The translations under genes and the position numbers were made by a program. Positions 1 through 6,952 of a DNA stretch of 34,109 bases are shown here, piece after piece (position 1 is the first letter of the stretch; the number at the start of each line of letters is the position of its first letter). Below the pieces are notes generated by a model that saw only the letters and a list, made by a program, of their open reading frames with translations, had not been told where the DNA came from and did no database searches. Source of the DNA: Bacteroidota bacterium. Lineage in GTDB: Bacteria; Bacteroidota; Ignavibacteria; UBA10030; SZUA-254. The stretch covers positions 1 to 34,109 of the forward strand of contig JAGVIE010000005.1 of NCBI GenBank assembly GCA_020056225.1. Reading direction: 5' to 3'.

Positions 1-248
1 TCTTCTTCTTCTGACTTGTTCTGCTTCCATTTCGGACTTCTCCTTTTCTCTAATATACTGGCTTTTCTCTCTGTCCGAAAATTAGGGGGAAGATCAATGC
101 CTTCATAAAGCAATAAGAATTGCGAGATGTTGTTGTAACGCTGGATGCCCAATATCTTCCGTAAACCATTGATGGTGTTTTTCTTTCCACAGACAAAGGT
201 GCAAATCGGGGCAAGATCAGTATCCTCATTGCATTGTCTATTCAGCAT
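1..248 (-). CDS. Hypothetical protein, C-terminally cut by window edge
   Basis: An open frame of 82 codons begins at an ATG at 246-248 and runs off the left edge. The visible product has Cys residues in its first half (ICTFVCGKKN) and a very basic, Lys/Arg/Glu-rich tail (EKRRSPKWKQNKSEEE). I do not recognise the family. Its start overlaps the stop of the small ORF at 238-387 by 11 bases, a spacing typical of translationally coupled genes, which is the main reason to treat it as real. The two would share the promoter at 416-443. It could instead be a decayed fragment of a larger gene. Confidence 0.4.
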   Translation of the reverse strand, partial: MLNRQCNEDTDLAPICTFVCGKKNTINGLRKILGIQRYNNISQFLLLYEGIDLPPNFRTERKASILEKRRSPKWKQNKSEEE

Positions 249-387
249 CATTTGTTGTTTGCAGTGAATACACTTTCTCAATCAAATCCTTTACTGCCTT
301 AGCACCTTTCTTGTCGATCGTAACACAGATAAGTGTTTCACCTTCATACGCTGCCCAATGTCTTTGACCATACTTCTTGACGCTTAT
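238..387 (-). CDS. Small hypothetical protein (49 aa) with apparent ATA start
   Basis: The frame reads SVKKYGQRHWAAYEGETLIC followed by VTIDKKGAKAVKDLIEKV, a plausible small beta-beta-alpha protein of unknown function. An in-frame TAA lies just upstream and no ATG, GTG or TTG occurs in the first 30 codons. A good Shine-Dalgarno (AAAGGAG on the minus strand, at 395-401) sits the right distance from an ATA codon at 385-387, so either ATA is used as the start or an ATG has mutated. The stop overlaps the next ORF. The promoter at 416-443 points into it. Function unknown. Confidence 0.4.
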   Translation of the reverse strand: MSVKKYGQRHWAAYEGETLICVTIDKKGAKAVKDLIEKVYSLQTTNDAE

Positions 388-415
388 ATCTTGTCTCCTT
401 TATATGTTGTTTTTT

Positions 416-443
416 ATTATATTATTTTGTAACTCTGTTGTAA
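416..443 (-). promoter_or_regulatory. Probable sigma70-type promoter for the small minus-strand ORFs
   Basis: On the minus strand a perfect TATAAT (416-421) lies 16 bases downstream of a weak -35 box TTACAA (438-443). It would start transcription near 409, just before the Shine-Dalgarno at 395-401. The -10 is strong and the -35 poor. The region is AT-rich, so a chance match is possible. Confidence 0.4.
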
Positions 444-516
444 CTTTAATAATTATCAGTTATCTAAATTATTGAACAGAAATAACATAGACGTCCGGGT
501 GTTATTCAGGTGTAGT

Positions 517-1302
517 ATGAAATTCATGCTGGTGTTGTTGTTTATTGTGTACGGATTCCAGCGTAGTTCCGCTCAATCAACAGTCATTCAGCCAGATTCA
601 CTCAAAACGTATCTCTCATTCGAAGAACCGACCGGGTTTGGTTTTCTATTGGAATATTTCCCGCCGTTTTTTATTCAGCATGGAATGGAATTGAAATCGT
701 TTATTCGAAGCAGAACATTTGATGAGATACGCCGTAAGTATGGTGACCTCAAAGCTTTGGATGCGGTTTTCATCCATGCAATGAAATTGACGAACGATAA
801 TACTGCCGTCTCGCTTCTTCTTTCAACATTCGCCTGTTTTGATCATCGGATTGTCGGCTTGAAAATCCCCGTCTTCGCTCTTGCGTTTCCTTTATCTGAT
901 GAATCGTCGGAGGAATTCAATAGCCGTGTGAAAAATCTTCCAAGGAAACTCTATCCCGATACACCGCGCATTCCAAGCGGAGACCGCGACAAGCTACAGC
1001 ATTTCTATGGTGCGGCATTCATTGCTTTTACATTTGAATCCGATCAGCCGGCGGAAAGATTTTCTGAATTCATCGAACAGGGTGAAGATGCGATCATCGT
1101 TGATGGCGTACTCGATGAGCGCGATAAACGGGCGAGCAGGAACGGTGAAAAATTCGGTCTCGCATTGTTGAAAAATAACCACCTGGTACCGTCGGAGTTT
1201 CTTGATCCGCATTTTGCCGCAGTGAACGATTTGAAAAATGATTCTAAACGTGGTATTCCGATGCAAGCGGATACCGCCAAAACAATAGGAGATAAAAAAT
1301 GA
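517..1302 (+). CDS. Secreted/periplasmic hypothetical protein
   Basis: This is a 261-residue protein starting at the ATG at 517. An in-frame TTG at 472 would add 15 residues, but the hydrophobic segment MKFMLVLLFIVYGF then begins too late for a normal signal peptide. The N-terminus looks like a Sec signal peptide with cleavage near SSA|Q, so the product is probably exported. Near residues 150-160 is DKLQHFYGAAF, and later DERDKRASRNGEKFG. This spacing of DK..HF and a polar RN.G helix recalls small periplasmic proteins of uncharacterised families, but I cannot assign one. The stop overlaps the start of the next gene as ATGA, so the two are probably translationally coupled; it may be a sensor or target connected with the response regulator. 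Confidence 0.7.
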   Translation: MKFMLVLLFIVYGFQRSSAQSTVIQPDSLKTYLSFEEPTGFGFLLEYFPPFFIQHGMELKSFIRSRTFDEIRRKYGDLKALDAVFIHAMKLTNDNTAVSLLLSTFACFDHRIVGLKIPVFALAFPLSDESSEEFNSRVKNLPRKLYPDTPRIPSGDRDKLQHFYGAAFIAFTFESDQPAERFSEFIEQGEDAIIVDGVLDERDKRASRNGEKFGLALLKNNHLVPSEFLDPHFAAVNDLKNDSKRGIPMQADTAKTIGDKK

Positions 1303-2678
1303 AAAACGTTCTCGTCGTTGACGATGAAAAAAGTGTCCGCGATTCTATCAAGATGATACTCGATTACGAAAAGTATTCTGTCCTGTTTGCAGAGAATGGA
1401 GCGAAAGCCATCGCTTCATTCAAGGAAAACAATCCCGATGCGGTTTTTCTCGATATCAAGATGCCCGGTGGAATTGATGGCATCGATGTTCTTCGGGAGA
1501 TGAAGCAGATGAACGCGGAAGTTCCGGTAATAATGATTTCCGGTCACGGTACATTCGAGACTGCTGTTGAGGCGACAAAGTTAGGCGCATACGATTATCT
1601 TCCCAAACCGCTCGACCGTGATAAATTATTAATCACTCTTCGCAACGCGCTGGAACACAAAAAACTCTCCGATGAGATTGTAAAGATACGAGGGAAGGAA
1701 AAAATTCTCGGCGAGAGCCAGAAGATAAAAGAAATTTATGCAGTCATACACCGTGTTGGACCTACGGATGCGCGCGTGCTGATTTGCGGTGAGAGCGGCA
1801 GCGGTAAAGAATTGGTCGCGCGGGCAATCCACCGTACAAGTAAACGCGCAGCCATGCCGCTTGTAGAGGTGAACTGTGCGGCGATTCCTGCCGAGCTGAT
1901 AGAGTCGGAGTTGTTCGGACATGAGAAAGGCTCATTCACAGGCGCCGCCAACCAGCGCATCGGTAAGCTTGAGCAGGCGGACGAAGGGACGATTTTCCTC
2001 GACGAAGTCGGTGACATGAGCTTGCAAGCACAGGCAAAAGTTTTACGCGCACTTGAAGAAGGCAAGATTGAAAGAGTGGGCGGAAACAAAGTAATTCCTG
2101 TCGATGTGAGGGTTATTGCCGCCACAAATAAAAATCTTCCGGAAGAAATTAAGAAAGGAAATTTCAGGGAGGATTTGTACCACCGACTTAATGTTATTCC
2201 AATAACGGTTCCTCCTCTTAGAGAGCGGCGGGATGATATTCCAATTTTGGTCAATGCCTTTATCGAGGAAACGTGTGCGCGAAATGGAATCACAGGGAAA
2301 AAAATAACAGAGCGGGCTATCGATATTCTGAAGAACATGGAGTGGCGCGGGAATGTACGGGAGCTTCGGAACGTTATTGAGCGGTTAGTGATTATGTCCG
2401 TTAGCAGTGAAATAGATGCTTTTGATTTTGAGATGCTATCTTTCGCACCGAGGGACACAGTTGACCAGATTGTACAGTCGAGCCAATCGTTCCAGGAATT
2501 TAAAGACAGGGCAGAGGCGGCATTCATCAAGCACCAATTGGTTCAGCACAACTGGAACGTTTCGAAGACCGCAGAAGCTCTTGAGATGGAACGCAGCCAC
2601 CTTTATACGAAAATCAAAAAGTACAGATTAGAACGTGAAGGCAAAGGTGAAGATGATGAGGGCAACTCGTCACATTGA
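1299..2678 (+). CDS. Sigma-54-dependent response regulator (NtrC family)
   Basis: This 459-residue transcriptional activator has three domains. The receiver (about 1-120) has the acidic pair D8-D9, phosphoacceptor D52 in FLDIKMPG and the conserved Lys in LPKP (K103). The AAA+ sigma-54 interaction domain (about 136-375) has Walker A GESGSGKE at 164-171, Walker B IFLDE at 232-236 and the sigma-54 contact loop as GSFTGA (211-216), a Ser variant of GAFTGA. A Fis-type helix-turn-helix lies at about 405-442 (NWNVSKTAEALEMERSHLY). Phosphorylation should trigger oligomerisation and ATP-driven opening of RNA polymerase-sigma54 promoters. GGAG precedes the ATG by a normal distance. It overlaps the upstream secreted-protein gene by 4 bases. 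No histidine kinase is adjacent, so the partner kinase is unknown. Confidence 0.95.
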   Translation: MKNVLVVDDEKSVRDSIKMILDYEKYSVLFAENGAKAIASFKENNPDAVFLDIKMPGGIDGIDVLREMKQMNAEVPVIMISGHGTFETAVEATKLGAYDYLPKPLDRDKLLITLRNALEHKKLSDEIVKIRGKEKILGESQKIKEIYAVIHRVGPTDARVLICGESGSGKELVARAIHRTSKRAAMPLVEVNCAAIPAELIESELFGHEKGSFTGAANQRIGKLEQADEGTIFLDEVGDMSLQAQAKVLRALEEGKIERVGGNKVIPVDVRVIAATNKNLPEEIKKGNFREDLYHRLNVIPITVPPLRERRDDIPILVNAFIEETCARNGITGKKITERAIDILKNMEWRGNVRELRNVIERLVIMSVSSEIDAFDFEMLSFAPRDTVDQIVQSSQSFQEFKDRAEAAFIKHQLVQHNWNVSKTAEALEMERSHLYTKIKKYRLEREGKGEDDEGNSSH

Positions 2679-2761
2679 ACGCAGTCGAGATATGAATAGA
2701 GCCGTTAGGATTTCGGATTTAGATATTAGAATCTGGTGTTGCACAGAATAAGGATTTATCA

Positions 2762-2891
2762 CAATAGCCCCACGATTTATCGTGGGGATTAATGAAACCC
2801 AATTGATATTTGGACTTCAGTCCAAAGTATGGGGTTGAAACCCTCGTGGTTTTGTTCATAATTTACCCCGAACTGAAGTTCGGGGCTATTG
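2762..2891. repeat. REP-like palindromic element A (four hairpins within a terminal inverted repeat)
   Basis: The element is bounded by perfect 10-base inverted repeats, CAATAGCCCC at 2762-2771 and GGGGCTATTG at 2882-2891. Inside are four near-perfect palindromes with 2-base centres: 2768-2787 (CCCCACGAT/ATCGTGGGG), 2811-2824 (TGGACT/AGTCCA), GGGTT/AACCC around 2832-2844, and 2866-2885 (CCCCGAACT/AGTTCGGGG). There is no transposase gene. It lies in the gap after the NtrC-family gene, where its outer hairpins could also act as a transcript end or an mRNA-stability element. It resembles other intergenic elements here (4960-5026, 29088-29111), which also have CTTCAG or CTGAAG at the palindrome centre. 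Confidence 0.7.
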
Positions 2892-2953
2892 AAGTTCAGA
2901 GATATTGAGATCCCCAAAACAATGATATGTGTAATATGAGTTAGAGTTTATTT

Positions 2954-3082
2954 ATGAAGGGTCTCTCCAACAGACAAAAACCGATTGTGAAGCCGCGGGA
3001 AAGCTGGCAAAAGTTCGCGCTGAAGAAAAACAAACCAACGCGAAAAGTTCAGCGCGCTTCAAATGCCAAACCTATACAGTAA
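2954..3082 (+). CDS. Possible small basic protein (42 aa)
   Basis: The ATG at 2954 opens a 42-codon frame ending in TAA at 3082. The product is strongly basic (KPRESWQKFALKKNKPTRKV), with Trp and Phe embedded among Lys/Arg as in small nucleic-acid-binding or ribosome-associated peptides. No strong Shine-Dalgarno is seen. It lies alone between repeat element A and the convergent gene at 3128-3403. The coding-like composition is the only support; function unknown. Confidence 0.3.
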   Translation: MKGLSNRQKPIVKPRESWQKFALKKNKPTRKVQRASNAKPIQ

Positions 3083-3127
3083 ACTTATAATTTCCAACCA
3101 AGCGCGTTTCCCGCGTCTCATCAATAG

Positions 3128-3403
3128 TCACAGTTTTGAATCTTCTTCTAAAAATGTCATTTGAGGTAAATTAGCATTTGGATTTTCTTTCAGAGCTTGT
3201 GTGTGAACCTTATCTATAAATATTTTTGCATGGCTCAGATCCTTAGTTCGGAAAAGAAACAATACCTCTTCCGAATCATCCGCATTTTGCCAGAGATGCT
3301 CCAAATATAATCCCTGCTCGGCATGTTTGGAAGCATCAGCTCTAAGTATTTTTCCGATATCCTCTATCCTCACACCTCTGAGTTTTGCTAATAAATGAGG
3401 CAT
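3128..3403 (-). CDS. Small conserved-looking hypothetical protein (91 aa)
   Basis: The gene starts at an ATG preceded by a strong Shine-Dalgarno (GAAAGGAG on the minus strand) and encodes 91 soluble residues with no signal peptide or membrane segment. Visible features are GLYLEHLWQNADDSEEVLFL in the middle and a final stretch rich in Asn/Pro and acidic residues. The alternating pattern suggests a compact ferredoxin-like or dimeric alpha/beta-barrel fold, but that is only a guess from the pattern. It lies downstream of trpB2 on the same strand with a 113-base gap and no clear terminator between, so it may be read through from trpB2. I cannot name a family. Confidence 0.65.
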   Translation of the reverse strand: MPHLLAKLRGVRIEDIGKILRADASKHAEQGLYLEHLWQNADDSEEVLFLFRTKDLSHAKIFIDKVHTQALKENPNANLPQMTFLEEDSKL

Positions 3404-3516
3404 ATTCTTTTGCTCCTTTCATACAGCGATAATTGTTTTTTGTTCACATAGTCATATTCAAATTGATGGATAATATAACCGCTTTTTTATTCAATTGCAC
3501 TTTTGCGGCGATGTAT

Positions 3517-4869
3517 TTATTTTTTCTCCGGCGACTGAACAACATCGGAAGCGTGCTCTTTGGGCGATTCATCGTCTTTAAGCTTGCCTTCGAGGAATGC
3601 ATCGTATGCGCCCATATCGAAATGACCGTGACCGCTCAGGTTGAAAAGAATCGTTTTCGATATTCCTTCCTGTTTCGCTTTTTCCGCCTCGGCAATCGCA
3701 CTGCAAATAGCGTGAGCTGATTCGGGAGCCGGGATTATTCCCTCAGTCTGAGCGAATAATCGCGCCGTTGTGAACACATCCGATTGCTTGACCGCGACCG
3801 CTTCGATATATTTTTCTTTTGTTAGATGACTGACAAGCGGCGCCATGCCGTGGTAACGCAATCCGCCGGCGTGAATCGGAGGAGGCACGAAATTATGACC
3901 GAGCGAATACATCGGCATCAGAGGCGTCATCTTGGCGCTGTCGCCGAAGTCATAGCCGAACGTGCCGCGCGTAAGAGACGGGCACGAATCCGGCTCAACT
4001 GCAAGCGCCTTAAAATTCTTTCCTGTGAATTTATCCTGCAAGAATGGAAACGCCAAACCGGCAAAATTACTTCCGCCGCCTACACAACCGATGATCACAT
4101 CCGGATAGTAACCGGCAAGCTCCATTTGTTTTTTTGCCTCAAGCCCAACGACAGTTTGGTGCAGAAGAACGTGGTTCAAAACGCTGCCGAGTGCATAGCG
4201 TGTATCGTCGCGGGAGAGCGCCTCTTCAATTGCTTCGCTGATGGCGATGCCGAGACTTCCCGGTGAATCCGGATCTGCCAGCAGCACTTTGCGTCCGAAT
4301 GCTGTTTGCGTGCTCGGACTTGCAGTTACGCTTGCGCCCCAGGTCATCATCATCGCGCGGCGGTATGGCTTCTGCTGGTAACTGATTTTCACCATGTACA
4401 CTTTGCACTCGATGCCGAACTGTTTACATGCAAAGCTCAATGCGCTTCCCCACTGTCCGGCTCCGGTTTCCGTGGTGAGGCGCTTTACGCCCGCTTTCAT
4501 ATTGTAATATGCCTGCGGGACTGCCGTGTTCGTTTTGTGGCTGCCTGCAGGACTGACGCCTTCATATTTATAAAAGATTTTTGCCGGTGTTTGTAGAGCT
4601 TTCTCTAATCTATGGGCACGGAAGAGGGGGGAGGGTCTCCACAATTTGTAAATATCGAGAACCTCATCGGGGATATCGATCCACCGCTCTGTGCTTGCTT
4701 CCTGCTTGATCAGTTCCATCGGGAAGAGCCGTTCAAGGTCTGCTGGACCCACCGGTTGTTTCGTGCCGGGATGTAGCGGAGGCAGCGGGGGCGACGGTAG
4801 ATCCGCCATGATGTTGTACCACTGACGCGGTAAATCTTGTTCTGGTAGAATTATTTTTGTTGTGTCCAT
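3517..4869 (-). CDS. trpB: Tryptophan synthase beta chain, TrpB2 type
   Basis: This 450-residue PLP enzyme makes L-tryptophan from indole and serine (EC 4.2.1.20). The first ATG with a Shine-Dalgarno (AAGGAATG, minus strand) is at 4869; the frame stays open upstream to 5028 but there it runs through a repeat. TrpB2 features are the long N-terminal extension ([27 protein letters not shown]), [17 protein letters not shown], the PLP lysine K112 in GSHKTNTA, and the phosphate loop GCVGGGSNF. At 450 residues it is longer than the ~400 of TrpB1. No trpA or other trp gene is adjacent, which is common for TrpB2, an enzyme thought to act alone or salvage indole. The leader upstream (5113-5339) contains what looks like a trp attenuator, a direct hint of regulation by tryptophan. 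Confidence 0.95.
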   Translation of the reverse strand: MDTTKIILPEQDLPRQWYNIMADLPSPPLPPLHPGTKQPVGPADLERLFPMELIKQEASTERWIDIPDEVLDIYKLWRPSPLFRAHRLEKALQTPAKIFYKYEGVSPAGSHKTNTAVPQAYYNMKAGVKRLTTETGAGQWGSALSFACKQFGIECKVYMVKISYQQKPYRRAMMMTWGASVTASPSTQTAFGRKVLLADPDSPGSLGIAISEAIEEALSRDDTRYALGSVLNHVLLHQTVVGLEAKKQMELAGYYPDVIIGCVGGGSNFAGLAFPFLQDKFTGKNFKALAVEPDSCPSLTRGTFGYDFGDSAKMTPLMPMYSLGHNFVPPPIHAGGLRYHGMAPLVSHLTKEKYIEAVAVKQSDVFTTARLFAQTEGIIPAPESAHAICSAIAEAEKAKQEGISKTILFNLSGHGHFDMGAYDAFLEGKLKDDESPKEHASDVVQSPEKK

Positions 4870-4934
4870 AAAACATTCCTTATATTGATTGTTGAAAGTA
4901 CTGTATTTGATTTCTGAATTATTTTTTCTTGTCA

Positions 4935-5058
4935 GTTGGGGGTTGTCCAAAAAAAATCTGGTAGCCGCAGACTTTATGTCTGCGTTCGTGGCATCTTCGC
5001 ACGCAAGCTGAAGACTTGCGGCTACCACACCAAACCTACTTTTAGGACAGCTCCAAAC
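4935..5058. mobile_element. MITE-like element B between the trp attenuator and trpB
   Basis: About 124 bases are bounded by imperfect inverted repeats: GTTGGGGGTTGTCCAAAA at 4935-4952 and, on the other strand, GTTTGGAGCTGTCCTAAA at 5041-5058 (14 of 18 match). Nested inside are perfect inverted repeats GGTAGCCGCA (4960-4969) and TGCGGCTACC (5017-5026), and two hairpins, 4966-4984 (CGCAGAC/GTCTGCG) and 5002-5020 (CGCAAG/CTTGCG around CTGAAGA). There is no transposase. The tips resemble ends of common insertion sequences, so a non-autonomous derivative is likely. It inflates the open frame upstream of trpB, so the part of that frame above 4869 should not be called coding. Confidence 0.55.
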
Positions 5059-5112
5059 ATCTCATTATCAACCGTTTTAGATCCTTCACTCATATCCAAG
5101 CAGACTACCGTA

Positions 5113-5147
5113 AAATAAAAAACCCACTATGAGTGCCATAATGGGTT
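5113..5147 (-). terminator. Attenuator terminator of the trp leader
   Basis: On the minus strand AACCCATTAT (5138-5147) pairs with ATAGTGGGTT (5121-5130), one G-U pair, around a 7-base loop, followed at once by TTTTTTATTTT. It is a good intrinsic terminator placed after the leader peptide and before trpB. Its 5' arm is also the partner of an alternative hairpin (see the leader at 5113-5304). Confidence 0.8.
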
Positions 5148-5175
5148 GGATAAAAAAATAGATATTAAGAGTTAC

Positions 5176-5286
5176 TTAGTCATCGTCGCAAAGCAAATCC
5201 AGCCCACGTAAAATAATACGCCACCACCAGCCCAAAGTGCCTTGGCTGATGATAATTGAAGTGGTCATGGATTTGTTGTTTTTCAT
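5176..5286 (-). CDS. trpL: trp leader peptide (36 aa, three consecutive Trp)
   Basis: An ATG at 5284-5286 opens a 36-codon frame ending in TAA at 5176. The product contains SQGTLGWWWRIILRGL; the three tandem TGG codons occupy 5221-5229. Tandem Trp codons in a short ORF between a promoter and a terminator upstream of a tryptophan biosynthetic gene are the hallmark of a trp leader peptide. There is no clear Shine-Dalgarno, and the 5' untranslated part is only about 18 bases. At 36 residues it is longer than the E. coli leader (14). Met7 is an alternative start. The peptide probably has no function apart from being translated. Confidence 0.8.
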   Translation of the reverse strand: MKNNKSMTTSIIISQGTLGWWWRIILRGLDLLCDDD

Positions 5287-5310
5287 TTTATGATGTTAGA
5301 TACTATAATC

Positions 5311-5339
5311 AATATATAAGAAAATAAATAGACTGTCAA
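5311..5339 (-). promoter_or_regulatory. Consensus sigma70 promoter of the trp leader
   Basis: On the minus strand a perfect TTGACA (5334-5339) is separated by exactly 17 bases from TATATT (5311-5316). Transcription should begin near 5304, about 18 bases before the leader-peptide ATG. It is the best match to a housekeeping promoter that I see in the window. Confidence 0.8.
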
Positions 5340-5489
5340 GGGGTTGGGTAAAATAATTTTGACGGTCAAGATTCTGTTGATTTCTGATTCTGAACACATT
5401 CTACAATTCTTTGGTGCTCATAAAAATTCTCTGTGAGCAAAAGCATTGAGAGGACTCAATAATCATTTTCGATTTTGTGAGCACCGTTG

Positions 5490-6104
5490 CTACTGATGTT
5501 GTGTGCCGTACAAGATTTCCTTTAACCCTGGTATAGTGATGCGCGCTTCATTGTTGTCATAACGAAATTCCCGGGACACTGGTGGAATTGTTGGACCGTT
5601 ACTGTGATGTCCCAGAGCCTCGATCACCTCTCGCTGGATAGCGGGATTGGTTAGGATCACGAAACTATAAGACGAACTATCATCGGGATAATCATCGTAA
5701 AACTTGATCTCCTGATGACCACCGACAGGAATTGTTTCCGCCTTCTGGTTGCAGCAGAGTCCACCGAATGTATTGGTTTGATACGGGTGTGGGTTGAGAT
5801 TCCTGAAAACGAGGACATACGGTTTAGTAAAGTCAGCATTCCCCGCATTTCTAACCGTGATATAAAATCTTACTTCGGGTGGGTACATAGTTCGATCTAG
5901 TGGTTCCCGTGGCGGCGGCGGGATGTACTCATACTCGATGTTTGAGATTGTCAAATCCGGGGCGACAGTGAGTGAATCGATTATGGACCACTCCGCCTGC
6001 CATGCTTCCTGATCAAAGTCACGGAGGATGGTATACCCGCATCCCGTTAAACAACACGTGATGACAGCAATAGATGTGAATGTAAATAAATCAGTACGCT
6101 TCAT
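5490..6104 (-). CDS. Putative lipoprotein with CARDB-like beta domain
   Basis: This 204-residue protein starts at the ATG at 6104, preceded by GGTGAAAG; a longer frame to 6161 would bury the signal. It has a lipoprotein signal: MKRTDLF, a hydrophobic stretch, then the lipobox LTGC with Cys22 as the lipidated residue. The mature part is beta-rich, with VRFYITVRNAGNADFTKPYV, an arrangement like the CARDB/NEW3 Ig-like domains found in FCB cell-surface proteins. The substrate is unknown. The gene stands alone between the trp leader promoter and a hairpin at 6239-6280. Confidence 0.7.
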   Translation of the reverse strand: MKRTDLFTFTSIAVITCCLTGCGYTILRDFDQEAWQAEWSIIDSLTVAPDLTISNIEYEYIPPPPREPLDRTMYPPEVRFYITVRNAGNADFTKPYVLVFRNLNPHPYQTNTFGGLCCNQKAETIPVGGHQEIKFYDDYPDDSSSYSFVILTNPAIQREVIEALGHHSNGPTIPPVSREFRYDNNEARITIPGLKEILYGTQHQ

Positions 6105-6238
6105 TCTTTCACCAAATAGTTTACGCCTAACTTGTATGGCGCACAATTTAGACGTTTTCAAATATCTGCTTCTTACTTTATGCGTCTATATTTCTCGCTC
6201 AAGAATATAGAATTTGCTTAGACGAAAGTCAAGATAAC

Positions 6239-6280
6239 CTCCCGAAGGTTTCAATGTATAAACCGGTGAACCTTCGGGAG
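6239..6280. repeat. Long perfect hairpin (12-bp stem)
   Basis: CTCCCGAAGGTT (6239-6250) and AACCTTCGGGAG (6269-6280) form a perfect 12-bp stem with an 18-base loop. It lies just after the NUDIX-like gene (ending at 6296 on the minus strand) and could end that transcript, but no U-run follows on either strand. The arm shares the word AACCTTCGG with the repeats at 28911-28963, so it may be a dispersed repeat instead of a terminator. Confidence 0.55.
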
Positions 6281-6295
6281 ATTTACCCGGAGTTA

Positions 6296-6910
6296 TTATA
6301 CCAGCTTATCTAAGCCGTTAATACATATCTTCGACCAGTTTTCATAGTCGTCGATATTCTTTCTTAACTCTTCATGGTTAGAGAAGCCGGTTTCGTTAAT
6401 CGATTTTTCACGCGGCTTAATTAGCGGCTGATCGAGCGCAAATGTGTGGATGATACCGAAATGAACTTTGCCAACCTCGTTCGAGTCATCGTTAATCAAT
6501 CCTCCAACCTTTTCCTTGTAGGTTGTTTCGATAATTATTTCTTCATTTACTTCCCGTTGAAGTCCTTCTTGGTATGTAGTACCAAAAAGTGTCGGGTCGT
6601 TCACCGAGATGTGTCCGCCAATTCCAATTGAACAATTTCCCATCAATCGTTTCTCTGCTAAAAGTTTTCCCCTGCGATAGGTGAATATTTTATCTTTGTG
6701 GTGGAGAATAACATAAGGTATAAGCTGCTTATGCAGGAAGTCTGTCTCGGCTTCTTTCCGTTTCATGTATCTGTGATTCTTCGGGTCGAGTATCACATCG
6801 AGATATTTTTGAACATCGAACGAGAGTCCCTGAAAATCGCCGAGGCGTTTCAGCAGGTCGGTCGGGAAAACGAGAACATATTCTTCCATCTCTTTCATAT
6901 CTTTTGCCAC
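6296..6910 (-). CDS. NUDIX-like phosphohydrolase
   Basis: This 204-residue soluble protein contains a NUDIX-box-like segment GGHISVNDPTLFGTTYQEGL followed by QREVNEEIII. It keeps the GG..., E and REVNEE elements of Gx5Ex7REUxEExGU, with an insertion between G and the first E. NUDIX enzymes hydrolyse nucleoside diphosphates linked to another group; the substrate cannot be told. The N-terminal 70 residues are extra to the NUDIX fold. The likely start is a GTG at 6910 with AGGGA upstream; ATG codons at residues 5 and 8 are alternatives. It is 42 bases downstream of the GT39-like gene on the same strand, so they are probably cotranscribed. Confidence 0.7.
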   Translation of the reverse strand: MAKDMKEMEEYVLVFPTDLLKRLGDFQGLSFDVQKYLDVILDPKNHRYMKRKEAETDFLHKQLIPYVILHHKDKIFTYRRGKLLAEKRLMGNCSIGIGGHISVNDPTLFGTTYQEGLQREVNEEIIIETTYKEKVGGLINDDSNEVGKVHFGIIHTFALDQPLIKPREKSINETGFSNHEELRKNIDDYENWSKICINGLDKLV

Positions 6911-6952
6911 TTGTTGTCCCTATCAGTGTGTGAATGACGGTTGTTTTTATTA

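Larger units (their letters stand above)
5113..5304 (-). promoter_or_regulatory. trp attenuator: alternative leader RNA structures
   Basis: Four segments can be read in transcript order. Segment 1 (ATCAGCC, 5244-5250) lies just before the Trp codons. Segment 2 (GTGGGCTGGAT, 5197-5207) lies after them and can pair with segment 1. Segment 3 (ATCCAACCCAT, 5141-5151) can pair with segment 2 over 10 of 11 positions with one C-A mismatch, forming an antiterminator. Segment 3 overlaps the 5' arm of the terminator (3:4, 5121-5147). A ribosome stalled on the three Trp codons (5221-5229) would cover segment 1, favour 2:3 and let transcription reach trpB; fast translation would favour 1:2 and 3:4. This is the classical logic known from trp operons. 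The pairings are seen here; the mechanism is inferred. Confidence 0.75.

Noticed and set aside
1736-2530. Long minus-strand ORF inside the response regulator gene
   Set aside because: It is a shadow of the highly conserved plus-strand coding sequence and has Ser/Arg-rich random composition.
4870-5028. Upstream extension of trpB2 to 5028
   Set aside because: The open frame runs through the MITE-like repeat; the ATG at 4869 has a Shine-Dalgarno and begins at the usual TrpB2 N-terminus.
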